Shown: one piece after another, positions 44,276 through 55,746 of the stretch
How the letters are laid out: each line of letters begins with the position of its first letter
How positions within the stretch are numbered: the stretch's first letter is position 1
Assembly (NCBI GenBank): GCA_000469685.2
Contig: LS997562.1
Span: 14,531,646 to 14,595,645 of the forward strand
Reading direction: 5' to 3'
DNA: 64,000 nt
Source: Haemonchus contortus
Lineage: Eukaryota; Nematoda; Chromadorea; Rhabditida; Trichostrongylidae
Notes under the pieces: generated by a model
Database searches by the model: none
What the model was told of the DNA's origin: nothing
The model's input: only the letters and a program-made list of their open reading frames with translations
Made by a program: the position numbers and the translations under genes

Positions 44276-45146
44276 TTAGGTTGGCAAATAAGTCCTGCGA
44301 CAAAAAATTTGGAGCGATGAAAATTTGTATCAACAGTGTGAACACAATAGCAAGGATAGTAAAGTTGTGGGACGTTCCCGGGGCAATCAACACATGGGTA
44401 AATAAGGGCACGCGTGTGGGCTTTCACAGTATTACGGTCAATGAATTGACAACACCTGATTCGTACCATCACCTTCTACCAAGCACGCCAAGGAAAAAAC
44501 GCGGGTGTAGCAGCTCGAAATATCAGCAATCTATTCGATGCACTGCTCACCAATTGACGGTCAACAATCGGTTGGATCACTCCACTGCAAGAGATACTAG
44601 CCTTCGGAGTAATGCAAGCATCGTCCTTCAATTTAATGGATGTTGAAGGAATCCATCCACTATGAGTTGCTAAACGCGGACTGGATGGACACAGCTATCG
44701 CTTGCCCTATGATCCCCTTTATTTGGCCCACCTGGTTAGAGAAGGACGATCAAACCGTAAATCTGGTCCCTACGGAGGGAAAACGCACGTCGAAAATTCG
44801 CTTTGGACTCACGTCAAAAGTTCACCGATCCCGCTTGGTTCCACCTTACTCATCAGTCCTACTCCCAGAGCGTTCCCCTTTTACCTCCCATGTGCTCTCC
44901 CTTTTTGAGCATCCCGTTGTGGAGAAGAAATTCGAAGCTTACTGTCATCCAAAAATGGCAGTCAATCACTTCTTCGAGTCACAGCTCACTCACTCCTGAA
45001 AAGATGACATCAGTGATTGGCTCAAAGGATAAAAGAAGGTTGTTGACTTCGATAAAAAAATTTCCAAAAAATGGTTGATATGAAAAAATTTAGAAATAAT
45101 TCAAAAAAAGTCTCCATTTTGTCGCAGGACTTATTTGCCAACCTAA
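44276..45146 (+). mobile_element. Mariner element with TTAGGTTGGCAAATAAGT ends
   Basis: The inverted repeats TTAGGTTGGCAAATAAGTCC and their reverse complement are identical over at least 24 bases and lie inside TA duplications (44274-44275, 45147-45148). The TTAGGTTGGC start is characteristic of mariner. The 871-bp interior is a badly decayed transposase: ESIHYELLNADW, PKMAVNHFFESQL and fragments of the C-terminus can be read in different frames, but no catalytic block is intact. Two 120-codon frames inside are products of this decay rather than genes. Confidence 0.88.
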
Positions 45147-45306
45147 TAGAAAAAGTATCGTGCAGCCCTGAGATTCGATTCTCTCTATTCGCTGAGTTCT
45201 TGTAAGTTCTTGACCTATTTTGCGCCCTCAAACTCTAATCGGTCAGTATTTACGTACGTGTATGGCAAGATACGACCATTATATTCTCGTCTCATTAACT
45301 GATCGA

Positions 45307-45560
45307 AGGTGGTGTAGTGACAAGTGGCGCACTATCATACACATGTTTCAAGGATCGATTCCGAATCTACGACCAAACATTCCATCAGTCCGAGGGTAAA
45401 TGGTACCGGAACCCTCTGGTGGATCAAGAGCACTAGTTTGTACATCAGCCAGCGCACACAATTCATTGTAAAGGCAACTCACGCATTGAAACGCTCTTTA
45501 CGATTCTGAAAGAGAGCGAAGGCGGGGCGCATACCAAATAAGGGACTCATCGAAGCCATC
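45307..45560 (+). mobile_element. tRNA-derived SINE
   Basis: The head AGGTGGTGTAGTGACAAGTG keeps a good A-box. GGATCGATTCCGAATC sits at the B-box position, then GAGGGTAAATGGTACCGG, ACGATTCTGAAAGAGAGCG and the tail AAATAAGGGACTCATCG follow. A 20-base G-run (45684-45703) lies about 120 bases downstream. Confidence 0.75.
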
Positions 45561-48500
45561 CATCCTTTTTTACCCTTTTTTATTTCGATATCAACTACAA
45601 CGATCCCATACAACTTGGGCTGTCAGAACACCTTCCATTCCAAAACACAATAGAAGCCCGAATAAGTCCAGGATGGGCAGGATGGGGGGGGGGGGGGGGG
45701 GGGTTGGGGGAGAGGGGTGGCCTCACGTAGGCATTTTTGTGGTTAGTTGTGGTTAGAGAATATCGTACTATTTACTTCCTTCAATTTAAAAGTTCGAGAA
45801 GTTTCGTCCGTTGAGGCTCTTCAGGCAGGCTGAAGTGGTGTTCTCCTTTCACGAGAGAAAAGTCTTGTTCTTATAATCAAATTGGAAAGCGTGCGCACTC
45901 GAACATCCCCGAGAGAGCAACGTTCAGTAAAAGCTGTTCGCCTGGTTTCAGAAGGAATATTGAACATACCTATAAAAGGACAAAAGGAATTGGCACTGGA
46001 ATGGGGATTGTTCGTATTGGCATTGCCCCAAAACCTTGTTCGAGGTCCATAAAATGAGAAAAGGAATTTATTAAGGAGGGAAGCTGAAGAATTATGGGTG
46101 AAAGCACTTTCAGGAGCATTTCAATGTATACATAGAAATCGTAAAACATCCCAGGAATAAGAAAGGTGGGAAAACTAGTGATGTGATGAGTTGAGACTAC
46201 TGCTTTCCAGCGTTGAACCCCAAATAGGTGGGCGACAGCCAAATCAACATGCTTGTAATGGGGCCCAAACCTTCCATGACATAAGGACCAGAGAACGGTA
46301 GTAAATTTATAGAAAGACAGGCTCGTTACTTGTTTTCGGAAGCCACTGGGGAAAACATCGAACTAGTACTCAAATGATAAACATGTTTGGAAAAGAGGTT
46401 GATTGCATGGCGCATAGCCGTAGAACCAGCCGATGCTGAACTTTTAGACCTTCTCTTCTATTCTTTCGAAATCGAGAGATTTTAGGAACTTTACTGGAAT
46501 CGAATTCTTCAGCAACACATGGAGCATATAAGTGGGAGTGAGCATAGCCCCCTTCGTTCACTGCTTTTCATTTGCATCGGAAATTGTCCGTATTTTCAGT
46601 CCTGATCCAATTTGGCCGTCGTAACAATTCTTAGACATGGTGGCGAAAATACACAGCCATCTCTTGTTGACATACATGTTCACAATTGAATAACAACGAG
46701 ACCTTGAGATGGCTGAACCCTTGAAAGCCTAGTGAATTTGTTTGACTTTTTGAGTATTCACTGCTTCATTGGCACTGAGGGCACATCACGAGACTCTCGA
46801 AATTGCTAGATTTGGCCCCATCAAATGGGATTTCTCAGTTTCGCATGAGATGAGAGTGGGCTACTGAAGAGGATGAAGAAAAAAAGTTCGTATAGCACGA
46901 GCCCATAAGGCTGACGAGACATAAATGCGACAGGGCCCTCCCTACCTGTGGAGGAAATTTCGAAAACAAAGATCGGAGATAAGGTAGGGCTTCGAAGGAT
47001 TTGCTAAAGCTGCTAGATCCTTGGCTTACCCCCCCCCCCCCCTCCCCAGAATATACTACTTGCTTTGATGGAAATTTTGATCACGTATCTATATTGCATC
47101 AGTTGCTAAGGTGGGTGTAAGGTCGTGTGTTAGTAAGCTTTCCTCCAGCGAAATGTCATTCATTCATCGACCCCATCCTCAGTTCCTGACTCCTAATAAT
47201 CAAAATCATCGCCTTACTCGGGATCTTTCGGAAAATTCTTCCTTCACTACAGTGAAGACCCTTCGCAGAACCCAAAGGTCAATAGAGCGTAAGTATGGAG
47301 ATTTGTTGAGGGATGAACAGTTTGTCTTCTGGTAGTAATCAACCACCTTCCTTGGATGCGCCGTCGCATTGGAATTCCGTTCAGAATCGCAGTGGCGAGT
47401 TGAAGGCAATAAGTTTATAACCTCGTAAACCTCCGCCAAAATGTTATAACTTTTTATTCGGCGGATGTTTCGGCTTTGTTGCTCTCGTCAGAGCCTGGAA
47501 GCCAAAAATATTTGAGATCCATCGTGTGGATAAAAATAGCCGCTAGCCAAATAACATCTTGGCTTTACAAGGTTACCAATGCACCGATGTTGTCATCGCA
47601 AAGCTTCATCTAAAATTGGTCATGGTCGCTTTGAAAGTATACTCGATCTGAACAATGACGTGCGTGGGCCTAGCCGATGCTCGCGTTTGTGAATCACCAT
47701 TTGTGGTGTAAGAACCATTAGAAATAAACTATCCCCACCCAGTAAAATGATGATGAGCCCAAACGAATGGTGCTCTTATTCATCAAAAAACGCCTACTCT
47801 GGCTGTTCACTTTATGGGCAAGCTCAATCGGTTAGCGATACAAATGCCAATGTGGTCATGCCAAGGAGCCGAAATGAGGAAAAAACTTGTTTTACCTAAT
47901 GGTCTTGATGGATTCTTGTATCATTTCATTGCACTTCACTTCAATTTGCGCCATGAGCGACACATTTTCGATTATCGTTAGGGGCTACACTACAGAGAAA
48001 TTCCTGAAGAGCTTTTTCCTGAGTTCGAAGAAGATTAGAAAAGTAAATTTCCGAATAATCCCACTAGGAAGAAGAACTGAAGCTCCTATTTCGAGTAAAA
48101 AACATACGTACATCAGGCTTTCTCCGTGGCTGAAAGTCTGAAAACGAAAGCCTCGGGCTGAAACGAGGGGACCCCTGACAGCTATTTTTGCCCAGTTATG
48201 CATGGGCTCTAAAAGAGCTTATTCGAGACTCGAGAATCTCGTCGTACTCAGCTCGAGAAGATGAGGAAGACCGGGTCAATTTTCGCGAGTTGTAAGACCT
48301 TTGAATAAATAGTCAAGAGGTTCGATTATCGGGCCCAGAGCTTCCTATTGCCAGAAGTAAGAGATGGAGCTTCAGACAAATCACATATCTCTTTTAAGCC
48401 CAGTTTTTAGAACAACTGAGTGATTGGTACCTTATCAATAAGTAGTTAATGGGTTTTCATCACTCCCATGTTTCCATCATTAGCAACAAGTCGCTAAGGA

Positions 48501-49996
48501 CATGACTGCCGAATTGGGGGGCAATTATTTTGACAACCACTACGAAAGGCAAAGAGTGATTAGTGGTGAACCAAGGATCAAAGAGCACTCTAAATCGAAT
48601 CATAAAGAGAGAATACGTCTGATCCAAAGAGCTACATGCAGGAGTCTGTTTTGGAAAATCTATTCATTCATTCCCACTACCAGCAAAGTGGCTGTGAAAG
48701 AACAAAAATTTCTGGCTCCTGACAAGAAAGGCATAACAAACAGTGAGGGCCATCAGCTGCACCTATAACTACCGCATTTTTGATGACAGAAACAATAAGC
48801 AGAGATAATGCAGAACACTTTGTTTTCCGATACTTCCTTTATGTCCCATAAGCAGAGCCTCTGCTGAAAATGAAGACAGCCAAAGCACTTGCTGGGCTGA
48901 ATCCAATAATAAATGATTAACGAGAAGAACATATGTTGTAGGAAGCCATCAAAGAAAAAACGATGAATTCCATGAGGTGGCTTGATTGGGTTCAACGGAG
49001 AGGGCATCTATTTAATGGAGGACTCGCCCGACGGCGCCTGCGACATGGCCAACCACCATCGTTTATCGAAAAGCTTTCTTTTCGCTACACTCACACAGCT
49101 CTCCGCCTCTTTGGCCACCACAACTGAAATGGGTAATCGGAGGCCCGTTCGCTTTGAAGTTGACTGGGAAACGACAACCTCATTCAAATAAACCTCAGGA
49201 CAAAGACAGCATTATAAAAAGTCCGATAGAACTAGTCAAATATTTGGCCTGTGAGCCTTCGTTGTCGGCCTTCAATCAACGAAAAGTTGTTAGTAAACTA
49301 TATTTTGGCTCTCAGAATTTTCGTTAAACACACACACACTAAAAGGTTCCTAGCGTGAAGAGCGTTCTGGCTTCCTAATGTTTTGTCAGTGCTTCGTTCT
49401 TATGGAATGTATGACAATTTTGTTTTTGATGATGTCATTTTCATAGTCGAAAACACCTCGAAAACACCTTCGATGACAACAAAATACAGCCAAGATACAC
49501 AGAAAAAATGAAATGCTGCTGCTGAGACGATTTTTACTTGATAACATGAGGAGCCTCATAATGAACCCTTCAGTGAACTGCAATCCAGCTCCCCATAAAC
49601 AGTGGCTACTGTGATCACTCACAACAACAGTGAGCCTTCATATTTTTTTGTATTTGGGTCGATATTTATACGGAGGACTCCAGTTGGGTTAAATACTGCG
49701 CTGACGGCTTCGAAGATTAAATTTAAAAAATGATTTTGTGTAAAAAGATAGCTTTACGAAAAGCCAATGCTCTTAAACAGGTTCAAACGTAGAGGCGTGG
49801 CCAGGAAAAGCCATGGAAACCACGGGTAATGGGGCGACATTTGTCATGGATTTTTTCGTTCAGAGGCTTTTTCATTAGAGCAATGCATTGTCAGGGATTC
49901 GGCCAGATTATCATATCGCGTCATATCGCCGAAACATGAGAAAGTTCGTAAGGTTTAATTTAAACGGATGACGATTATGCAAGTGAGTACGGTTAA
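45561..49996. other. 4.4 kb without a confident gene
   Basis: It holds a long G-run (about 45684-45703), a C-run near 47031, a SINE tail fragment at about 47345-47400 and a GATGTTTCGGCTTTGTTGCT segment (47.46 kb) reminiscent of Penelope-like ends. Several exon-like frames exist (46370-46561 minus, 47153-47288 plus, 48502-48768 plus, 48982-49191 plus), but none carries a recognised domain. Confidence 0.35.
47153..47288 (+). CDS. Exon-like frame with strong donor, unrecognised
   Basis: ATG follows a plausible acceptor (ttcctccag). The frame MSFIHRPHPQFLTPNNQN ... TLRRTQRSIE runs 45 codons to a strong donor (gtaagtatg). The peptide is polar and basic, with no family I recognise, and no following exon in the required phase was found. 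It could be a first exon of an unknown plus-strand gene, or chance. Confidence 0.25.
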
Positions 49997-50660
49997 AGGC
50001 ACTGTTAACGAAAAAGTGGTTCCGGAGATTTGCCCATGGTTTGAATTCGAAGCCCCCTCTGGTACCATTCGTGCAGGAATGAGGTCGGAAAACGGGTGGA
50101 TAGGGCACAATAAGGGGCCGTAGAGGTATCCACGGTCGCCCTCCGCCCCTTGATCGGTGTCACGTTAGACGAGTGTCGAGACAAAACAGATTGCTATTAT
50201 TCGTTTTAGGACCCACGCACAAAAAGCTAATCGCCGAGCGATGAGGCGATGTTTTTCTCCCATTCTTCTTTCCTCTGTTTTTCTTTTTGCTGCCGCGATC
50301 CCTTATTTAATTTCCTACTCCTAGAGGCTGAAAAAGGTGAGCTACTTTTGCTGTTACTAAGGTTTTTTTGTTTATTTATGCTTATAAGTGAATGAATTGT
50401 GGATTACCATTGTCTGTTCTTCGCACCAGGACCCACACGCGCGCAGTGAAACGCACTGTTTAGCTCGGCCGGACACCCCATCTTCGTCATTTTTCTGGTT
50501 TCATTCACGTCCAGCCCCCTTTTTAACGTTTTTTCGAGGCCTTTTTTCTTTTTGGAAACACCGATGCACGCAGTTTCTTCACCTCAGTCGCACTAGTTTC
50601 GATCTTGTCTTTCGGTTTTCATCATAATCTGGATTACCCAAAATCATGTTAACGGTGCCT
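49997..50660 (+). mobile_element. TTAA-family MITE, hybrid of two interior types
   Basis: Perfect TTAA flanks (49993-49996, 50661-50664) and inverted ends AGGCACTGTTAACG / CGGTGCCT-type. The first ~150 bases are the type seen at 12141 and 18332 (GGTACCATTCGTGCAGGAAT, GGATAGGGCACAATAAGG). From about 50150 the sequence switches to the type at 33648 (CACGTTAGACGAGTGTCGAG, GCTGCCGCGATCCC, AGGCTGAAAAAGGTGAGC). Confidence 0.8.
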
Positions 50661-50846
50661 TTAATGAGAAGGACGTTACCTATCAGACCCCCTACAACTG
50701 TTGAGCTTTTCTCTTGTTTGGCTTTTTGTTTTGATGAGTTTCTTCCCAGAGAAGCAGGTAGCCGTTATGGCAGCCTAAGTATGCGAAACTGGGTCTGACA
50801 ACAACGATGTATTGTACGGTCAATCAAAATACAAATACTTACTTCA

Positions 50847-51355
50847 AAGGCACAAATCACGTTAAAAGTGGTTTCTGAGATTTCCTGTAGTATAAGTTCG
50901 AGGCCCCTCCCCCCCCCCCCCCTATACCACATTTGTCGTTATGAGGGCGAAAAACGTCCTGGATAGGGCACAATAAGGAATTAGAGATTGTGTCGTGTCA
51001 ATGCCACACCCCTTTTGAACGAGTTTCAGAGGCTTTGTAGAGGCTGCACCATTCACAAGGGAACCAATGTAGGAAGTTCAAACAACTAGTCATAAATCAA
51101 AGCGATAGTGAAAGGCAATTTGAGACAGTTACGGTTTGATGTAGTCAGCTATTTGCACGGTGGAAGCAAGTTAAACCTCTTAAAAAACCCCTCACATGCC
51201 ATTCCCGTCACGGTGACCTCGTACACTTCCACTTCTTTTAAAAAGCTTGAAGTAGGCGGATTTTCTCGTTTTCCTCGCCACCGATGTACTCCTCTACATC
51301 AACACCCGCTTTTCAACCTAAAAAGGGAACCTCAAAATTATCGTGAACTGCGCCT
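50847..51355 (+). mobile_element. TTAA-family MITE
   Basis: The left end AGGCACAAATCACGTTAA and right end ATCGTGAACTGCGCCT are followed by TTAA. The interior matches 3013-3703 and 26488-26988: GATAGGGCACAATAAGG, TAGGAAGTTCAAACAACTAG, TTTGATGTAGTCAGC. A C-tract (about 50908-50922) interrupts the left part. Confidence 0.78.
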
Positions 51356-51639
51356 TTAATTCACTACTTCTTCCTGTAGTTCGAAACTCGGGATCATATA
51401 AAAAATGTAGAACCTTTGGAAAAATAAGGAATGGGTGGTCAGGAGGAGTGGAAACTTCCCTGGATGGGTGAGGGAAGACGGCCTCGGAACGCCATTGCGT
51501 GACCAAAGTCTGTGAGATACGCTGTGGGCAAGTCAGGCTGCTCAATTGACGATTTTCCATTTCCGCTTCCTTGTTTTGGTGAGAACACACATATAGCATT
51601 ATCAAACTCGGATAATAAGGACAAGGAAGAAGGATATAG

Positions 51640-51923
51640 TTTTTGGCGTTAATCAATCCCGTCTGAGGGATGCGCCCCCGCACTCGACTTCCATTCAGAA
51701 TTGTAGTGGCGTAATGAGTGTGTATGTGGCCTATACAATGACTTGCGGTGTCCAGCCGATGTACAAGTCAGTGCTTTTATCCTCCCAGACGAGTCTGGCA
51801 CCAATTCACCGCCCCCGGAGGGATGGAAGGCTTGGTTGGCCTAGGCGGGCATCTATCCGGGACTCGAACCTCTGACCGTGCGTGTGATATGGTGCGCCAC
51901 TTGCCACTACACCACCTCCGCCC
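51640..51923 (-). mobile_element. tRNA-derived SINE, best-preserved copy
   Basis: On the minus strand the copy starts GGCGGAGGTGGTGTAGTGGC (A-box TGGTGTAGTGG) and has a perfect B-box GGTTCGAGTCC about 45 bases later. The body GGCGGTGAATTGGTGCCAG, GACTCGTCTGGGAGGATAAA and a tail through CACTACAATTCTGAATGG to CCTCAGACGGGATTGA follow. Both Pol III promoter boxes are usable by eye, so this copy is the best model for the family. Confidence 0.88.
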
Positions 51924-54102
51924 AAACTCGAATAATATGTATGAAATTGGGGACTCCTTCTTCTCCACCGTTTGCCATCCTTAGAAGCAAAGCCCACTTT
52001 TCTCGTACATTCTTTTTAATGCCTGAATGAACTTCACAATTTCTTTTTCGAATTTTTTTCAGGCCTCCGTGCAAGGAGCCAAGGTATCTTTGCTCCAGAG
52101 ATCCCGTAGATCGTTGTTCTATACTGTTTTGTCTTACAGGTTTGTTATGGCTGAATTACTTTATTGGTCGGAGTTTCGAGCAAATCGCCGTCTTTAAAGA
52201 TCTGGAAATGTTTTGAAGTTCTAACCTGCGCCCTTCCCACCAAGCACTCAAACGCGCTGGGCTAGTTGCAACAAATCTCAGAAACTCAAAGGTCAAAAGA
52301 TCCCAACGAAGAGACCAACCTTCTGCGGTTGCACCAGCGCTACGCCTCACTCGATTTTGTGAAAACAAGGGACCAAGGAAAAACCATTGGTGATCAAAAT
52401 CTAAGATTTGTGCGGGGATCTAAACGTCTACAAAAGAGAATGAACAGGTGGTGTGGCCAAGCCCTCATTTCGGTTGTTTAGCCTTGGATTTTTCTAGATA
52501 GATAAGCTTCCAGTATCTTTTTGGCACCGATTTCATTCTCTTCGGCTAGGATTTTACATTCGGTGTCGAAATCATCACCTTGATCCTTCTAGTCGATGCC
52601 TCCCAAGCGGTGTTTTTTACGCGTACGCCAAGCGTCCTTCCCATCTAACCAACCCTACGTTCGTAGCTAGTACGTGAGTTCAAATTTGGTAGGAATACAG
52701 GCGGCAGGATGGGAACACTTATGGTTGGTGGCAGTATGGCACGTGACATGAGGCAACATCGAACCCTCTGCTGTTTTCCATTGCATCTCTAATATTTTCA
52801 ATTCAAACAAAACTTGAATGCAACTGTTAATGGCTACGCAATCGAACCCTCTTAGCTTCTTCACTCTTAAAGCGTGAGTCCCAGCAATGTATACGAAGCA
52901 TGAAGTCGCGTCGCGGTGAGAGGGGCGTAGCGCGCGAAGGAATGTAGCAGGATGCAGCAGTAGGTAAGAAATACAAGAACAAAAGTACTAATAGTAGAAT
53001 TATGCATAAAATAATGATCGCATATCGATTGAGCTGTATGAAGAACGCTAGGGCTGTAATAACGGCGAATGAGTGGTCCGCGACAGCCGCGTGCGGCGAA
53101 TCGATTACCCAAAATCGTTCCTAACGCCCGTCTCCCCAAAAACTGACATAGATCTGATGGTTTTGATAAGCAAATCCTTTGACAGTATTTTAACCTTTCA
53201 ACTACCATTGGATTGTTCGATGAATTCATTTCACCCATGCATCGCTTATTACGCTCTTATCCTTTTAATTCAATCATAAAAGTCATCCTCATTTTGCAGG
53301 CTACCAAGATCTTCCCATTCCTTCAAAAGGTACTGATGTTCCGAGACGACTTTTCCCCAAAGTAGTGATGAAATGTGCTGCGCATTCTGAGGGCTACTGG
53401 TCAATAAAACTGACTTGTTCTAGTTGTCATGGTTTTCCATATCACCGCTCATTCCAGCTCCTGTTCCTCCTCTGAGAACGGATTTTCGCTGAGCTCATAT
53501 AGGCTACGTTGATCTTGTTTTGGCTCCATCGTTCTGAGCCTGTCATTCTGAACACGATTGATTTCTACAGGAGTTTCTTCAGATAATACCGAATTTCGCA
53601 CCAGACATCCATCCATCCATTTATCCGTACATGTGTATATACTACAGACACACCAAACTTGTGAGTGATATATACCAAGGATTACGGTAAAACGAATTTA
53701 TCGATAATCATATGTGCATAGGGGTATGGTAGGATACATAAGAGATACGGCGCTTGACCACATTCCTTCGATCGCCACCAATCACTTCTTCGGCCCCGGA
53801 GGCGATTTCTATAATAACAAATTTGTAAATTCTATTTCAGCTCTGCTTACTTCCTTACAAGACCCGCCAACCACAACGTTGATCATATTTCTTCGATATC
53901 TCTGTCCTTCTTTTTTCTGGATTCTACAACATTTTGAACAGAACTATAGGTGTTGACAGAACCTCTCACCTTCGTGCACAACCTGTTTATTATTACCCAG
54001 TTGGGCTCTGCATGCTAACGCATGCATTGTATCTCCGCTCATCAGTAGGCTTAAAACTTCTGCAGAACTTCATTAGGTGATATCGAAGTTCCGTGCAAAC
54101 AT
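51924..54102. other. No confident gene in 2.2 kb
   Basis: Frames at 52266-52481 (plus) and 52867-53238 (minus, with a hydrophobic stretch) are open, but no domain or exon borders support them. GC-rich patches near 52.91 and 53.08 kb may be arms of a further palindromic element. Confidence 0.35.
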
Positions 54103-54106
54103 ACAG

Positions 54107-54200
<94 letters not shown>
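54103..54200. repeat. (CAGA)n microsatellite
   Basis: About 24 units of CAGA with two CGGA variants. Simple sequence. Confidence 0.95.
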
Positions 54201-54604
54201 GTGAACGCGTTATATATAGCATGAAGTTAACCGCTCTTTAGTAAACTTCAACTGCTTTTTCCAAAAGCTAGAATATTTTCGAACAGAGTAAAAAAATTTG
54301 GCCGCCTACCTCGTGGCAAACCACACCCACTATCGAATTGTGATTACTCTTCCTTTAGTGACCTCCAACCACTTTATTTCCGTATTCTGGGTTATCTTCA
54401 AGCGAGCAATGCAATTTCGGTGACAGCACTTTCCATTGTGTTTTTCTGGAACCGAAATAAGTGGTTTTGGCAACGCTTACTCCGGTGTATATCCCGGCTT
54501 TTGTGGGAGGAATTCCGCTTAAATCATAGTGTGGTCCTGCCCAAGGCCCAACTCATCCCTAACTTGACCTGACCACCTTGCTTGACGATCCGGAATTTTG
54601 TGAC

Positions 54605-54650
54605 AGACAAACAAACAAACAAACAAACAAACAAACAAACAAACAAACAG
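54605..54650. repeat. (CAAA)n microsatellite
   Basis: About eleven CAAA units. The minus-strand frame across it (CLFVCLFVC) is an artefact. Confidence 0.95.
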
Positions 54651-54869
54651 CACACTTGTGGCTTATCCTTAGAAAAGATTGTAGAGATAGATAAACGTAC
54701 CAACTTCATCACCCGTCGTCCCACTGTTCACCGATTTTGTCGAATGGACGCCAGTAACTAACCTCTGCATTCGCCCTTGTCGCAAGATAACGTGGTCCAG
54801 TAGACCCTCCCCGCTCGAGGGATAAAGAGCATTCGAGCAATCCTCTTATTCAGAGATTTTGTGAAGTCT

Positions 54870-55011
54870 GACCGTCTTGCTTCCGACCTGAATTGTCCGA
54901 ACACATTCCGTATCCCAAAGATAAGGTCCCATAGCCTAGGATCCAGAAGGACTGCAGGCAAGGCACTTTTTCTACTCAAAGCAGCCCATCTTCTGTCTTG
55001 GACCGATCGTC
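54870..55011 (-). pseudogene. Decayed copy of a CUB exon
   Basis: The minus-strand sequence aligns base by base with the exon 36321-36496: CGATCGGTCCAAGACAG corresponds to CGATCGGTCCAGGACGAT, and CCTAGGCTATGGGACC and GGAATGTGTTCGG also correspond. The acceptor AG before GACGATCGG is kept. The reading frame is broken by small indels, and the cysteine/SPGYP signature is mostly lost. Similarity extends into upstream intron sequence (the ATATCACCTGT segment), so a genomic segment rather than a spliced copy was duplicated. Confidence 0.68.
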
Positions 55012-55178
55012 CTGAACCGCCGTGTCTATAGTGGTCAATGCAAGTATCCAATGAAAAACTCAATAATGCGGACCGACTGTTCAATATATCACCTGTCGTC
55101 ACATTAATCATTATCATCATTTACTCAAGGGGTGCCCATAATGAGTGCCAATGCCGTTCCTGTTTGTCTGGGTCTGGT

Positions 55179-55483
55179 ATCTTCTCCCCGAGCGGCGTGT
55201 CACGCTCGCCGCACTCGATCGCGCGCTATGGCATCTTTCATAGTCCACGACCGGTCGCGATTGATAGCGCGGGACCGTCCACGGCGGCACCCATAACTAG
55301 CGCGGCCTCCTCGACCGATCGAGCGACCAGTGGCGGGATCAGTCGAGCGACTGGTCGCCAGTCGCTAGCGACCGGTCGTGGACTATGAAAGATGCCTATG
55401 AAGGAAAGATTCGAATTCCCAATGGAAAGATACCGCAGTTGCCGCAGAACTACTGGCGCTAGCCGTTGGAATTCGGGGGGAAG
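55179..55483. mobile_element. Short MITE split by a palindromic element
   Basis: It starts CTTCTCCCCGAGCGGCG and ends GAATTCGGGGGGAAGT, terminal inverted repeats also found at 60070-60206 and 60422-60561. It shares CTCGCCGCACTCGATCGCGC with those copies. The interior is interrupted after GCGCGC by 167 bp of another family (next entry), then resumes with ATGAAGGAAAGATTCGAATT, which is continuous in the uninterrupted copy at 60422. Confidence 0.82.
55230..55396. mobile_element. Palindromic element inserted into a MITE, 3-bp duplication
   Basis: Begins GGCATCTTTCATAGTCCACG and ends with its exact reverse complement; inner parts pair imperfectly (ACCGGTCGCG, CGCGGGACC). It is flanked by TAT on both sides (55227-55229, 55397-55399). 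The host MITE copy at 60422 has one uninterrupted ATGAAGG at this point, supporting a true insertion with a 3-bp target duplication. No coding capacity. Confidence 0.88.
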
Positions 55484-55669
55484 TCCCGTTGCCCCGCTCG
55501 ACCTCTTCGAAAACCAGTGTAGTACAGCGCACTCGCTCGAGGGACGCGACGCACAGCATTTCTTACGTTCAGAGCTTTCATGAAGAAGTTTGAATATTGG
55601 CCATTTTAGTAATCGTCTGACGTCCAAATAATCATGTCCGTTTCCGTCGCCGCAAGGTGTCGATCCATC

Positions 55670-55746
55670 GGCATCTTTCATAGTCCACGACCAGTCGCGC
55701 GACCGATCGCGGTCCACGCGACTGGTCGTGGACTATGAAAGATGCC
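55670..55746. mobile_element. 77-bp palindrome, same family, 30-bp perfect arms
   Basis: The arms are exact 30-base inverted complements, starting GGCATCTTTCATAGTCC and ending GGACTATGAAAGATGCC, around a 17-base GC-rich loop. ATC flanks both sides (55667-55669, 55747-55749), again a 3-bp duplication. It is a minimal version of the element at 55230. Confidence 0.9.

Noticed and set aside
47757..48037. Open frame with FLYHFIALHFNLRHERHIF and an acidic end, looking like a C-terminal exon pair
   Set aside because: A stop interrupts it, the acceptor is poor, and phases do not join the nearby exon candidate at 47153-47288.
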